Shown here: in pieces, positions 33,011 through 44,025 of the stretch | Position numbering within the stretch: position 1 is the stretch's first letter | Layout of the letters: every line of letters begins with the position of its first letter | Assembly: GCA_026573805.1 (NCBI GenBank) | Contig: JAIUSX010000048.1 | Location: 3,534,001 to 3,598,000, forward strand | DNA from: Hesperophylax magnus | Taxonomy: Eukaryota; Arthropoda; Insecta; Trichoptera; Limnephilidae | DNA length: 64,000 nt | Direction: 5' to 3' | Notes under the pieces: generated by a model | Seen by the model: only the letters and a program-made list of their open reading frames with translations | Databases searched by the model: none | What the model was told of the DNA's origin: nothing | Position numbers and translations under genes: made by a program

Positions 33011-33585
33011 TTTTAAATTGAGCCGCTATCAATAACAACCCTTACGTAAATGGCGATAAGGTTTAAATTCCCGCTTAACACCATCCGTCTGTTTTGATTT
33101 ATGCAAGAAAAAAACATGGCCAAAAAGTGCCTTTTATTTTATTTTGCCCATTTTCAGGCATAAATATTTATTTTTTTTCCGATCATTTAATAAATAACTT
33201 AATTTGCCACATTATACAATAAAATCATAACCGAAAATGGGTTCGTAAGTAGGAGATTTTGAACTTTAAAGCAGTTTTCATAGGCCTTAAACATTATTTT
33301 TTTCTGGGCTTATGAAAAGACTTATCTAAATAATACTCGATTATTTCAAAGGCCAAGATTTATTCTACTCGCAGTATTTAATTAAAGCATCTGAAACATT
33401 TCTAGGCGACCAAATTTTTACACCAAAAACACATGATTTTGCATTACTACGTATGGCATCGCCTTAAGTCTTCGTTGGACGTCCCTGACTTCTTCAACCA
33501 TTACAACTACTTTATTTATTTATATACACTATACTTCTATAATAAACTACCTTCTGAATAAGGTCTTAAAAATTATTTTCATCAC
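33011..33585. other. Unassigned AT-rich sequence
   Basis: No gene or recognised repeat. Confidence 0.4.
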
Positions 33586-33589
33586 AAAC

Positions 33590-33815
33590 ATTGCCAGTGA
33601 GATTGGCATCCTCAATTGGGGTATGTTGTGAGGCTGAAGGTAGTGGGGAGGGGAAGGAGATGGGGAAGAGGAAGATGGGGAGTATCTGACAATTTAAATC
33701 TGGTCACCAAACCCAGCCAAAGCCATTTCAAGCAACGTTTCAATTCTGAATGATGATCCTACACCAGGACGATATTTAGAGTATCGTCCACTCGTTCCGC
33801 GAATATACAAAATAT
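33590..33815 (-). repeat. Dispersed repeat family B, copy 6
   Basis: Inverted relative to copy 2: TCAATTGGGGTATGTTGTGA, GGCTGAAGGTAGTGGGGAGG, AAATCTGGTCACCAAACC, AGCCATTTCAAGCAACG and TTCTGAATGATGATCC follow in order. One of the more complete copies. Confidence 0.8.
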
Positions 33816-34540
33816 TATTTTAAATGAGTTATTTTGTGAAAACTTCATCAAACCAAATTTACTTGCACGCCGGGAAGAGAGCCTTACCCCTAGAGAGCCT
33901 TACCCCTGGACCACGGAGGACGTCAAAACCTTTCGTAGGAAAAAAAAACATTTTCGGAAGATATTAAATTTGTTAACATATTTTCTCTGGGACAATTATT
34001 TATTATTCTATCTCTTGTGCTACCAAAAGTCAACTTTATACAAAATAAACTGAGATCATTAGTGAAGCACTTACAAAGAGAACATAACCAAAAGTTTCAC
34101 GAAATACATAATTACCTGCATACAAGAAACTCGCCCCGGAGCGACTAACATGGAAAGATACGATTCGTAAGTTCGTTTCTTCTTATTCTGTTTAACCCTA
34201 ATATTGCCACAGACAGAGCTATTTAAGACTATAAATATTATGAATTTAACAATACCGTATCTTCAATAAATATCAATGAAAACTTTAGCTACTGGTTGCT
34301 GAATCTCAATTTGGCACACGTAGCAAGAAAATGTCTTGAAATGGTTCCAAGAGTATTCCAACCCATTTTATTTGAAAAACGACATAAGGCAAGCAGAGGT
34401 GGCTCGTGACAGAAATTATCAACGGTAAATATCACTTTAAAATTGTAAACAGCATATAATATATGTGTAGTAAATTAATTAACGGGGGTAAAGTAATCAA
34501 TTCTCTCCACTAATTTAAATTTGTTAAATAATTGAATAAA
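33816..34540. other. Unassigned sequence
   Basis: A short direct duplication AGAGCCTTACCCCT occurs at about 33880 and 33896. Nothing else is recognised. Confidence 0.4.
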
Positions 34541-34545
34541 TAATA

Positions 34546-34998
34546 TTACTCAGTCACGGTTCGCAAAATTCTCTCGATAGTAAAGAACACGTAATTCATC
34601 ACTGAAAATCTTGCGAAACCGTTTGAATTCACCACACACGCGCACCAAAGAGTGAATATTGTAGCGCTAACATTGTAAATTAGTATTCCTAAACGAATTA
34701 CTTCCGAGTATTGGATTACACGTGACCAAGTGGCGCAAAAAATCAGTTGCCTTAAAGGCGCTTCGCACATGCTTCGATAGTTCACGCGATGAGTTATGAA
34801 TCTACGTGATTTGCCGTTATTAGCGTAATCTGTCTCGCTGATTTCACAGTTTACCGTGTCGATACCGCCCGATCCTGTCCACGTGTAGATCAAAGTCTTG
34901 TGCATAATGAAATATGCACTACCCGATCTGAAAATTCGGATACCTTTCACATCCACACTCCCTTCAGCATCACAATATACCATATAATAAAGTCCCAC
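34546..34998 (-). CDS. Unrecognised 150-codon open frame
   Basis: I do not recognise this frame. It starts with GTG or an internal ATG five codons later and ends at TGA/TAA near 34546. Composition is more balanced than the surrounding AT-rich DNA and the predicted protein has a soluble first half with several cysteines (GSGGIDTVNCEISETDYANN) and a hydrophobic segment (LGILIYNVSATIFTLWCACV) that could cross a membrane. No splice signals convince me. It could be an exon, a transposon fragment or a chance frame. Confidence 0.2.
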   Translation of the reverse strand: MGLYYMVYCDAEGSVDVKGIRIFRSGSAYFIMHKTLIYTWTGSGGIDTVNCEISETDYANNGKSRRFITHRVNYRSMCEAPLRQLIFCATWSRVIQYSEVIRLGILIYNVSATIFTLWCACVVNSNGFARFSVMNYVFFTIERILRTVTE

Positions 34999-35920
34999 TG
35001 GCTCCTGGCAGTTGCGACTATTTTAAATATTTTTTTAAGAAAACGGTGAATATTTTCAGGTGAGTATTTCCCTGGCCTAAATTGCACTGCATACAACAGT
35101 CGCGAATGATGCGATGTGCTCTGTACAGCATTATCGCATGTTTGTTTCTGTACTTTGTTCGAAATTTGAAGATATAAACACCATTCCAACAAAATTCAAA
35201 CAAGCTTCGGCAGGAGTAACTTTATTTGTCAAATAAAAGATTAGTAGGGGAGATCCGGGAAAAGTGAGTACGTCGGCTTAAAGTTTCTATAAAGAAATTC
35301 AGATTTTTTGCTTAGAAAGTCAAATAATAAACTTACAACCCACAGTCAAATACATTTTAATGAAAAATGACGTCTTCAAAATAACGTGGCTAAATCAATC
35401 ATATATGTTATTAGGTGGTCCGTTTGATAGATTCCCCTATCGTATCAAGCGGATCGTAATATTTACAGCACAGGCGTCAGGTATGCTGTCTATGTTCTAC
35501 CGGTATTACAATGGAAGATGCTTCGAGGAACTAGCGTCATTGATCCCTTTGGCACCGGTGCAAATTCAGGAAACATGCTAAACGCGCTCTCAACAATGGT
35601 ACACCTCGTTGAAAAAAAAAATCAAAACATAGACTTTGAAGAGGCCTATCACTAGAGACACCTATTCCTAGCTTTAATTTTTAAGAAACGTAGCATTAAT
35701 TTTGTGTTTTCACAGCGTTTATAGCTAAATAGGATAACTTTAGGGAATGGGAGTCGGCAAGAAGGGAAAAACCATTAAATTAGCAAAATTACTGTTTATT
35801 GTATTATTGATTGAAACTCAACATGGCTCATGTTTCTACAGTAGAGTTTGACATGTTCGTTCTACGATCTGTCTATACAAGATTATGGCACTATTCACAG
35901 GGGCCCACACAGTCATCAGA
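34999..35920. other. Unassigned sequence
   Basis: Frames of 60-80 codons on both strands without recognisable motifs. Confidence 0.35.
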
Positions 35921-35926
35921 GCTGCC

Positions 35927-36674
35927 TCAGCAAATTCTCTGTGAACAACAGAGCTTTACAGCTAAGGGTAGCTGAACTATGTCTACAGTGACTCCATTTC
36001 TCACTTGCTGTACAAGCTGTCTTTGAAAATAGCTGTTACCTTCCAGGAATTTACTTTCATAAACAGATTTGAATGTTGGTGCAAGCCTACTTTTACTTGC
36101 TAAAAGAATAGAGTCTGATTGGTGGACATTCTGACCTACAATTGCAGAATTGAACATTTTACCTGCGTGCTTAAAATATAGATTAGTTCTGTTGTCTTGA
36201 CGGTTCAACATATGAGATACCAGTTTCACAGAACTCTTCTGACAACTCTCTCTTATTTGGATTTTTATTTGGGACAACCTGGTTCTTATCTCCTGTACAG
36301 CCTTTAAGGTTTTGGCCACTCAATTGTTGAGTTTTGTCGTAAAAATTGCTGCTATTTCGCGTTTTAACGTATTTATCGATAAAAACACCATAATTCGCAA
36401 AAATTTCGTTAATTCTCTGAACGGGTGTTTCTACCTATCACTCATATGTAAACGGACTTTAAATTTGTGCACAAAAGCCCAGCAGTGAAAAAATGTTTCT
36501 ACATGTAGTTAGTGGGACTGTCATTATAAGTTGTGAGTTAACTGAAAGTCTTTGATACCTCCGTTTTAAAAAAGGGATCTCTTTCTTCAAAATAAATTCT
36601 ACGTCTTGAAGTTTCCCAGCTTGAGATTTGGCTCTATGCTCTCTTCCAAGCATCAACTTAAGTTCTCCTATCAA
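35927..36674 (-). pseudogene. Broken coding region of unknown family, possibly DNA transposon
   Basis: Two minus-strand frames, 36674-36459 (71 codons) and 36319-35927 (130 codons), are separated by stops but the intervening frames read on with similar basic, polar composition (RINEIFANYGVFIDKYVKT). There is no motif I can name. They lie inside and point away from the hAT-like terminus at 36740-36857, so they may be its protein. Both a transposase relic and a host-derived relic remain possible. Confidence 0.3.
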
Positions 36675-36739
36675 TGTAAAATCTTGACGTTGCTAATTTG
36701 TATCTTACAAGCTTGTTTTGATATGGATGTCTAAACAGC

Positions 36740-36857
36740 ATGTTTTAGTGCAAATCCCGCTTATGAAATTCCTGCAAAATTGCGGGATCAAAAATTGCTT
36801 GAATCCCGCAGGATCGCGCGACGCGGGAGAGCGGGAGAGCGGGATCGCACACCCTAG
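36740..36857 (-). mobile_element. hAT-like transposon terminus with subterminal repeats
   Basis: Read on the minus strand from 36857 the sequence starts TAGGGTGTGCGATCCCGC and continues with three CTCCCGC or CCCGC repeats and ATCCTGCGGGATTC. A TAGGG start with clustered subterminal CCCGC repeats is typical of some hAT ends. The matching opposite end was not found, so the extent is unknown. Confidence 0.4.
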
Positions 36858-36859
36858 TT

Positions 36860-37590
36860 TTGCGGTAATCACATGAAAAGGTTATAATAAACACGGTTTA
36901 GTTTTTTTTCTCGTTCAAAAGATTTATGTTGGAGGTAAAGCGGATAAGATTTGAAGTGTTGGGCTAATTACTTCTTAACTTGTTTTACTTCACTAAGCTT
37001 TCGCTCAGCGTTGATTTTGTTAAAGCGGCTGTCATAATCAACCGTCTTTAAACACGCTTATCTTAATTGAAATGGTACTTTAAATGCTTTGTGCTATATA
37101 AAGTTATTATGTCTTAATTACCCGGTAGTTATTTTCTATCCTTACTATCCTTACAGATGTTTAAAGGAGGTTTTTACAGCAAATACTGAAATTTCATAAA
37201 GTTGAACAAAATCTTTCATAGCCGTTGCAAAAAATTTAATCGAAACGAGTAATTTCGGTTGCCCGTTTGTCTCTCTGTGTGTAATTCTTGTTCAATTAAC
37301 TCTGATTTGTTTTGAAAATAAAATTAAATTTAAAAAATGCATCTGATTGTGTCAAGAATTCAGACGAGCGATAGAGTACCCAGATACCTATAGTATAAAT
37401 ATTTTATTTTGTCAATTTCAAAATTAGAACTGATTATATTAAGCAATAAAACACCTTAATTTAAGTTCTAACAGAAAATTATTGAAATTCTTAAAATGTG
37501 GGATTTGCTAATGAAACACAACTTCACAAATGTCGTCAGACAACTGACTGGTTGCGCCAGTTACTTCCATATTTATTGGGTTTAAAGTGT
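36860..37590. other. Unassigned AT-rich sequence
   Basis: No gene or recognised repeat. Confidence 0.4.
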
Positions 37591-37595
37591 ACATT

Positions 37596-37631
37596 ATTGC
37601 TCCTCATTAACACGTGTTAATGAGGAGCAAT
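37596..37631. repeat. Perfect 36-bp palindrome centred on CACGTG
   Basis: ATTGCTCCTCATTAACAC is followed directly by its exact reverse complement, with no loop. The centre is the E-box hexamer CACGTG. No flanking gene suggests a regulatory target. Confidence 0.95.
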
Positions 37632-39035
37632 TATTCTCATCTCTTAACGCATCAGCAGGAATGCATGGGAAATGCGTCGTAGCGCCGAAATTTAATTACT
37701 AAGGTTCCATAGTTTTGTCGTGCAAGTAATTCATCCTTACAAAGGCAATATAACCAGTGTACGGTAACAATTTCTAATTCATAATATTTTAGAAAGTAAT
37801 CTTCTGCTGTCTGGTACATTGCCGCTGCAACGTTGTTACAGCTAAATGAGGAAGAGGACTGTCCACTGCACTTTAGTCATAATAATATTCGTGCAAGATT
37901 CTTTTAAACTTGCACCATTTTGTTTCAAACCCCAAAAGCACGGCCATTTTTGCATTGTTTTGCTAACATTTGTCGCATTTTGTTGCTAACTTCACATTCA
38001 TATTTGTAATGTCACTGACCCGGTGTGTTTTGAATTGCATCAAAATCCGTTATGTGTTCCATATTAACCTCGGTAAATCAATATTTAGATTTAAAGTATT
38101 CCTCGGATAGTGCTGCAAATGGGTATTACTGCTTTTTTACATTTTAATTGCGATACCGATCGTATTTTTCAAATCAACCAGTTTGTTTATCCGCGATTTC
38201 CTTCTTACTACGATCATAATAAGACAGTGAATAATAACATTCCTATTCCTGGGGGTCGGGTGGTTTAAATATCTGTCTACCACTAATACTGCAGTATTAC
38301 GGCTGGCATACGCAGTACGCACGCGTGTGATTATGAGTAACGTTTTCTACAAACCCATTACTATCCCCACATATTATCTATTATAAGTAAGACGGATTAT
38401 CTGCTAATCATAGATACCGATTGTATTCATTTATTTTTTTATATTCAGTCAAAGAATTAAAAAAGTCGTTAAAATTTTTGTGTTTCAACTATGATTTGTT
38501 AGGCTTAAATAATATACGTTGTATAAAAAATCAACCCATAAAAACAATGTTTTTTTATATAATTTCTTATTTCGTCAAAATTCCACTTCATTCATTAATT
38601 CAATCAAGAAAACAAAATTTAAATGGATGAATTTAAAAATAATGTCATCATCGATCCATTTGCAAATAAATAAACAAAGGAAGTGATCAAAATATGTTTC
38701 TGCCATAGACATATGAATATTAGTAGACCTGCCCTAAGTGATTAAAAGCGTATTATCCCCACTCCCCATACCGGTTCCATTGAGCCGGCTGGGCTCGCGT
38801 TTGGCCTCAAATGAAATTTGAAAACGTGACGTCATCATTCTTGTGCGAACTATGGTCGAGGCATCATCGGTTCATTTTACTAAATAACACGGCAAAATTT
38901 TGACTTGTACTATGAAAACTGGTAAAAATAGATGTGAAAAAAGAGAATAAACCCAATTGTCGTATTACATTCCATATATAAGCATTATTTTACTTTATTT
39001 TAAGCATATTCACATCGTATAATATGAATCAGTTG
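37632..39035. other. Unassigned sequence with a consensus CRE
   Basis: TGACGTCA at 38827-38834 is a perfect cAMP-response/ATF element but lies near no visible gene. Frames in this interval have no motif. Confidence 0.35.
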
Positions 39036-39039
39036 TTAC

Positions 39040-39145
39040 TATCACATAGAGAAACGTCTGGACGCGAAACACAAAGCTGGTTGGTTGCTGGGAAGTAAAT
39101 TATGAACATTTATAAAAGTGTCTTAACTAAATACTCTGAAACTAA
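39040..39145 (+). repeat. Decayed Penelope-like fragment with hammerhead relic
   Basis: ACGTCTGGACGCGAAAC keeps a helix II (ACGTC/GACGC) and GAAA, and AGCTGGTTGG follows as in the copy at 31429. The CTGATGA box is lost (reads TAGAGAA). AAAAGTGTCTTAACTAAATA downstream parallels AATAAAGTGGTGTCTTACTA at 31488. Confidence 0.45.
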
Positions 39146-39890
39146 CTACGACTCTGAAAATAAAAGCTGCCTTACTTTGCCGAATTTGGACTTCGCAAAT
39201 TTGTTCATAACGTGGCGAGTAATTTGCGCTCCCATGTAAAAATGTCTATTCATTCAAAGCAGATTTTACTTTTAAGAAGTAAATGGTGATATTATAATGC
39301 GAGATGCCTATTTACTGTCAGATTGATTTATTGACGAATCACAGTCAGCTTCACTCGTTCCCTCGTTCCCTCGTTCTTCAACAGTTGATTTTACCCCTCG
39401 CCCATATCTTCTCGTCTATTAATTCCTATGTCTGTGGTTTCTGCTTAGTAAATATTTTAAAGATAAATTTTGCTTTTTTTGTCAAAAGGTTTTGTTTTGT
39501 GAACAGAACCTTCGTGTTTTGTATAATCACTACCGTTTCCGGGTGATTAATTCGTTTTTCTTTTTGTTTTTAACCGGCTTATGGCTTACCCACCCAGCAA
39601 ACCTCAGCGAACTTGTTTTGCCCGACTGGATTATCCGAAAGAATTAAAACACAACCTCATTGTTTCCCCATTGCCAACTCTCTTATTGGAATAAATTTAG
39701 CTATTACAATAAATATAACTATTAGTAGATTGTGGTATTGATGTAAGTACTGTCACTAAGTAAACTTCACCTGTTAAAAAAATCTAATCACTATTTTTAG
39801 TTTTGATGTTGTGAATTCTAGAGTACTACCTGAAAAGTGAGTCTGTTTTTAAGATGGAAAAAAATTACATTAAAGAATTTAAATTTTTTT
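39146..39890. other. Unassigned AT-rich sequence
   Basis: An 80-codon plus frame (39304-39546) has no motif. Nothing else is recognised. Confidence 0.35.
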
Positions 39891-39894
39891 TTGT

Positions 39895-40085
39895 TCGCTT
39901 GATCTTACCATGTCTTCCTCAGACATCCCCAACTTCCACCATTCACTACTGTATAATACATTGATTCTTAAAAAAAAAACTATTTTATATCGACTTTTAT
40001 CTCATTCCAGTGCAGAGATAATGCGTAAAGTTTTCCTAGGGCGACCCCGACTTCTTTTACTATTTGAAATACTCTATCAAAAACT
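39895..40085 (-). pseudogene. LINE family D relic, minus orientation
   Basis: The minus strand near 39940-39905 reads GWKLGMSEEDMVRSS-like, a decayed form of GRGRPRKTWYDQVK at 17665. Towards 40025 TCGACTTTTATCTCATTCC and GCAGAGATAATGCGT resemble 32930-32985. Confidence 0.45.
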
Positions 40086-40570
40086 CCTGGCACTAATACG
40101 AACAAACTTTTAAATTTTATGCCAAATCGGACCATTTATTTTGTAGTATAAAAGGAACAAGCAAATCATAATAGAAATATGTATAAAAAAATAGAGACAT
40201 AATATTATTCACAAACCATCAGAGAAATATTCTTTATGGACCTCTTGTATTTGGTAAGTTCGCAACTGAAAATATCCACCTTCGATAATACGCTATAATA
40301 ATTATTGCATAGTCTGTTCAGGCAAGAATTCTTCTTAGAGTTCGTTTTGCATTGATCCACCCTGAACAGAAGAGAAGAGCATGTTAAACGCGCAGGTACA
40401 TTGAGTTGAATCTTATTTAGCAACTCTGGGAATTGATTATTATTGTTAACTACTTTATTTCATTTTAAATATACGAATCAGTAGTAACAATGAGTTTCAA
40501 CGACAATCGCCGTTATTTGGTAACGTTGCTTGATGGCACTGACCTGTTTTTTTAAATGTGAAACTGCACA
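40086..40570. other. Unassigned AT-rich sequence
   Basis: No feature recognised. Confidence 0.4.
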
Positions 40571-40574
40571 AAAG

Positions 40575-40715
40575 TCCCGACTGCTCCCAACCATCTCGAG
40601 CCAACGAGACATGACATCCCCAATCGGGTATGTTGCGGGGCTGAAGGTAGTGGTGAGGAGAGGAAAGATTGGAAAGAGGAAAGTGGAGAAGTATCTGGAA
40701 TCTCGAAGGATTAAA
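40575..40715 (-). repeat. Dispersed repeat family B, copy 7 (partial)
   Basis: CGAGCCAACGAGACATGACA, CCCCAATCGGGTATGTTGCG and GGGCTGAAGGTAGTGGTGAG correspond, inverted, to the right half of copy 2, including the CTCGCTGGCTC-like word present only there. Confidence 0.7.
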
Positions 40716-41605
40716 ATTACATAAACACACATTCATACATTTTTCACAATGAACCACAATAATAAAAAATGCTATAGTTATAATTCTACTGAGTCTACAC
40801 AATGGCGAGCAGTAAGGACTTTTATGCAGTATTCACATAAAATAGCTTAGGTGGTCTGGAAGTGGATACCGCATCCATTTCGGTGAAAACCAAATGATCA
40901 ACAAATTACTATCACACAAAGGTTGTAGGTATTCGTCTTTTATAATGAGTTCCAACTTTTCACCTAACACCGTAGTCATTAAAATTCTGCAGAAATATTA
41001 CTATGCTCTTGTAGATCTAATTAATCTTCGTAACAAAACTGATGTTTTAAAATTGTCATACAGCGAAACATTACTCTTTTTTTAATATAATTTGAAGTCA
41101 ACGAGTAGCTTTGACAGGTTTTTTGCTGGCTTCGAACATGGATTTAGTTTTAAAAAATTATTACCGAGGTTGATAATTTGTCTTTTTAGTACAACTGTGA
41201 TGAAATATTTACAAAGGGTTTAGTGCCTACGCTACTGTACATCTATATTATGATTTGATTTGAAGTATAAAAAAATTTATAAGTGGGATTAATAATAACT
41301 GTTTTATCAATGTTTTCCAATACAGTTATAACAAAGAAATAATTTTTAAAAGACATCTTTCTATACTTTCATTCCAAAAATAAATTTTATAACAATTTTT
41401 TTTATATTTTGGGGTGATTAGGATAGGATAGGGATAGGAAAATTATATATCGTTTCAAAAAGTCATTACTTGCCTAAAACCAAAGTTTTCAGTGAGAGCG
41501 AGATTTAACTCTCCGATGGACAATGTACTTTTACCCCTTTGCAATGTGACCTGCCCAGGCCATGTAAGAGGTGTGTGCTATCGAACTTATTTTAGATAAA
41601 GGCAG
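40716..41605. other. Unassigned AT-rich sequence
   Basis: GGATAGGATAGGGATAGGA near 41422 is a short GGATA-type simple repeat. No gene is seen. Confidence 0.4.
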
Positions 41606-41609
41606 GTGT

Positions 41610-41998
41610 GCAAATATAGGATGCTGGTATGGGTACCGCCGCCCCAGAAACAATTTATTGAATAAACAACACCCTCTTCCATAGGGCACTATGTTTGGTG
41701 ACTTCGCACAGGTGCCCGTGTTTATGGGGTGAGGTTTGTCTCGGCGTCGGACGCGTTTGCCTACCTACTGCGTGGCAGGTCGGATCGGGAAAGACTAGTT
41801 GATTGAGACCTTTTATTTCTCCAGCTGGATTCTCTCTCGATCCATCGCCTTGCACTGTAGTCAGAGGGATGGATTCCTGGTCACATTGCCCCCAGATTCT
41901 TACCCACCCCTCATACCTTTTTTTCCTTCTCAGTACTTTCGATCCTTCCTTTCTCTAAAAATACCCCTTAGACAACATCTCCAAAGATGATGATAAGT
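41610..41998 (+). repeat. Dispersed repeat family A, copy 3
   Basis: A nearly full-length copy: GGTATGGGTACCGCCGCCCC, ACAACACCCTCTTCCATAG, GGTGCCCGTGTTTATGGGGT, GCGTGGCAGGTCGGATCGGG, TGGATTCTCTCTCGATCCAT, CCCAGATTCTTACCCACC and CATCTCCAAAGATGA in order. Short frames occur on both strands but differ among copies. Confidence 0.85.
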
Positions 41999-42035
41999 AC
42001 TTATGTAAAAAAAACAATATATATAGATATATTTT

Positions 42036-42108
42036 ACCGGTCAGTGGCTGAGTTGGCATCGCGTTTGAGACCCACCCAGGCATGGTGTGTTCAATTCCTC
42101 GACTGACC
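42036..42108 (+). repeat. tRNA-like SINE head with matched acceptor arms
   Basis: GGTCAGT at the start pairs with ACTGACC at the end, the length of a tRNA acceptor stem. TGGCTGAGTTGG is an exact A box and GTTCAATTC a B-box core. The T stem does not pair, so I call a tRNA-derived SINE or pseudogene and not a tRNA gene. Confidence 0.6.
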
Positions 42109-42530
42109 AAGTTCTCCAAACAAACTTCTTAAATTTTATAATGTGCCATTTTCGATTGGCCTCCAAAACGACATATTCGTCACGTCGGGCGACATTGGTG
42201 TCAGCTTCTTACCAAACATCGACATAATGACGTTGTAGCCAGTTGGAACCGTTTCGGAATGTGCGGTTTCAGAGAGTTTTTGAAATCAATAATTTTGAAT
42301 GAAAATATTAAAATTTCGTATTTTAGAACGATAATCATAGTCAGAAAAATAAACTTAAATATTCCACAAATTTTAACCGTATTCGTATTATTTGAAGGTG
42401 AAGAGGTGAATGAGATTATAAATAAGAAGGTATTGAAGTAACAGATCTAGTCACTACACATGGCTAAAGCCAAGCAGCGTTTGGATTCTAATTATATTTT
42501 AAACAATTAGCTTCACACAGGAAGCCTTGA
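42109..42530 (+). other. Possible SINE body and unassigned sequence
   Basis: The sequence downstream of the tRNA-like head (CCTCCAAAACGACATATTCG, GGGCGACATTGGTGTCAGCT) may be the body of the same SINE. No second copy was found in the window. Confidence 0.3.
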
Positions 42531-42534
42531 AAAA

Positions 42535-42945
42535 AAAAAATCCATTTGCCTATTTCATCTTTGGGGATGCTTTGTGGAGGGTCTTTCTAGGGAAAAGAAA
42601 TATATATAGTTCTGGGAAAGAAAAATTAGGAGGGTTGAGTAGGAATCTTGGGGTCAATGTGACCAGGAGGGACAGATGCATGAATCCATCCCCCCGACTG
42701 CAGTGCAAGGCAATGGGTTGAGTTAAAGTCCGGTTGGAGAAATCAAAGGTCTCCCTCAACTAGTCTCTCCCGATCCAACCCGACATGCAGTAGGTGGACA
42801 AACGCATTCACCACCATGGCATAGACAAACCGCATGAAACCGCTCACCCCAACTGAGTCACCAAAATGTAGTGACAGGGGTATTGTATATTCATTAAATG
42901 ATTTCCAGACTGGCGGTAACCATACCCGCCTCCGAAATTAAAAAA
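42535..42945 (-). repeat. Dispersed repeat family A, copy 4
   Basis: Inverted copy: CATCTTTGGGGATGCTTTGT, GGAATCTTGGGGTCAATGTG, ACTAGTCTCTCCCGATCC, CCCGACATGCAGTAGG and TAACCATACCCGCCTCC. It contains an insertion or divergence around 42600 relative to the copy at 51545. Confidence 0.85.
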
Positions 42946-43084
42946 AAAAATTAATGGCGGTCTTTGACGAGGGCGATACTGAAAGCATATACCAATATAC
43001 TAAATATTGTTTTAAATTAATAAATTGCAAAATAACGAAAAATTTTGCAAATTATATTTATCTTTTCATATGAAGCTGATAGTT

Positions 43085-43290
43085 TTTGATGTGACATTAT
43101 ATTTTAAAATGAAACAATAAACTTTTTTTTATACTTATTACCGACCGGGTTTCGCTACAATCGTAGCTTCTTCAGGGCAGTATAGTACTCTTCTAAAAGA
43201 TTTTAGGAGAGTATTTTACTGCCCTGAAGAAGCTACAATTGTAGCAAAAATCCAGTCAGCATTAAGTATAAAAAATCGAAGTCGTCGCAT
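43085..43290. repeat. Inverted pair of Penelope-type hammerhead units
   Basis: 43139-43195 and 43196-43262 are reverse complements around a centre near 43200 (TCTAAAAGA/TTTTAGGAGA). The left arm keeps a complete hammerhead core on the minus strand; the right arm keeps the plus-strand core with GAAA changed to AAAA. Confidence 0.8.
43139..43179 (-). ncRNA. Hammerhead ribozyme motif
   Basis: On the minus strand: TGCC, CTGAAGA (complement of 43069 region bases 43169-43175), helix II GCTAC/GTAGC with loop GATT, GAAA (complement of 43150-43153), ACC-C-GGT helix III, C, then GGTA. Helix I pairs TGCC with GGTA using one G-U. The variable base of CTGANGA is A. Confidence 0.7.
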
Positions 43291-43324
43291 AAACCTCTAC
43301 AAATAGATTAAAGGGACTTGCTTA

Positions 43325-44025
43325 TTCTAGACAGCGAAAAATACCTTGTCTTACATATTGATAAACATCTGACATTTAAACAACACGTAGAAAAATTAAA
43401 AGCAAAAATCATCCCACTAATTGGTGTATTTAGTAGAATTGCCCATCTCCTTACCAACGGAGGTAAAGAGGGGCTTATATTTTAGTTTAATCCAGTCCCA
43501 TCTAAATTATTTAATAGAAATATGGGGAAACACATACATAACATACCTAAATGATTTACAAACAATACAGAACAAAGTTATTAAAAAACTCTTCAATTAT
43601 AACCCGGACACTCCCACAAAAAAACTATATCAGGAAATGAAACTTTTGAAAATAGGAAAATTGTACGAATACAACATATGCCTCCTAATCTACAAAATCC
43701 AAAATGGACTTATACACACAAACACAACATTTAAACAAACGTCACAAGTACACGAACATTATACTAGGCAACATAACAAATTGTACACACATGCTGTAAG
43801 GACTGAAAGGGGCAAAAGAGGCATTGGCCACGAGGGTGTACAAATATACAATCTCCTTCCAGATAAACTTAAAACGGAGAGTATAAATGTATTTAAAAAA
43901 AAACTTTTTAATCTTAAGTTATTAGAACAATATTAGAATACTATTTATTTAATGTTATATATTTAAGTTAAGAAAGTGAAATGTAAATTTCTTTTAACTT
44001 AATAAATAAATAAATAAAAAGTGGT
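43325..44025 (+). pseudogene. LINE ORF2 C-terminal part (family E), frameshifted
   Basis: The first frame reads KYLVLHIDKHLTFKQHVEKL and LIGVFSRIAHLL. Near 43455 the reading moves to the frame that ends at 43936, with RGLYFSLIQSHLNYLIEIWG, QNKVIKKLFNYN and EGVQIYNLLPDKL. This is the stretch from the end of the RT thumb to the C terminus. The tail AATAAATAAATAAATAAA ends near 44020. A homologous minus-strand copy lies at 57042-57930. One frameshift separates it from an open frame. Confidence 0.8.

Noticed and set aside
38827..38834. CRE regulatory site
   Set aside because: A perfect TGACGTCA is expected by chance about once per 65 kb and no gene lies nearby.
42036..42108. Functional tRNA gene
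   Set aside because: Acceptor arms and A box fit, but the T stem does not pair and no consistent anticodon stem-loop is formed.
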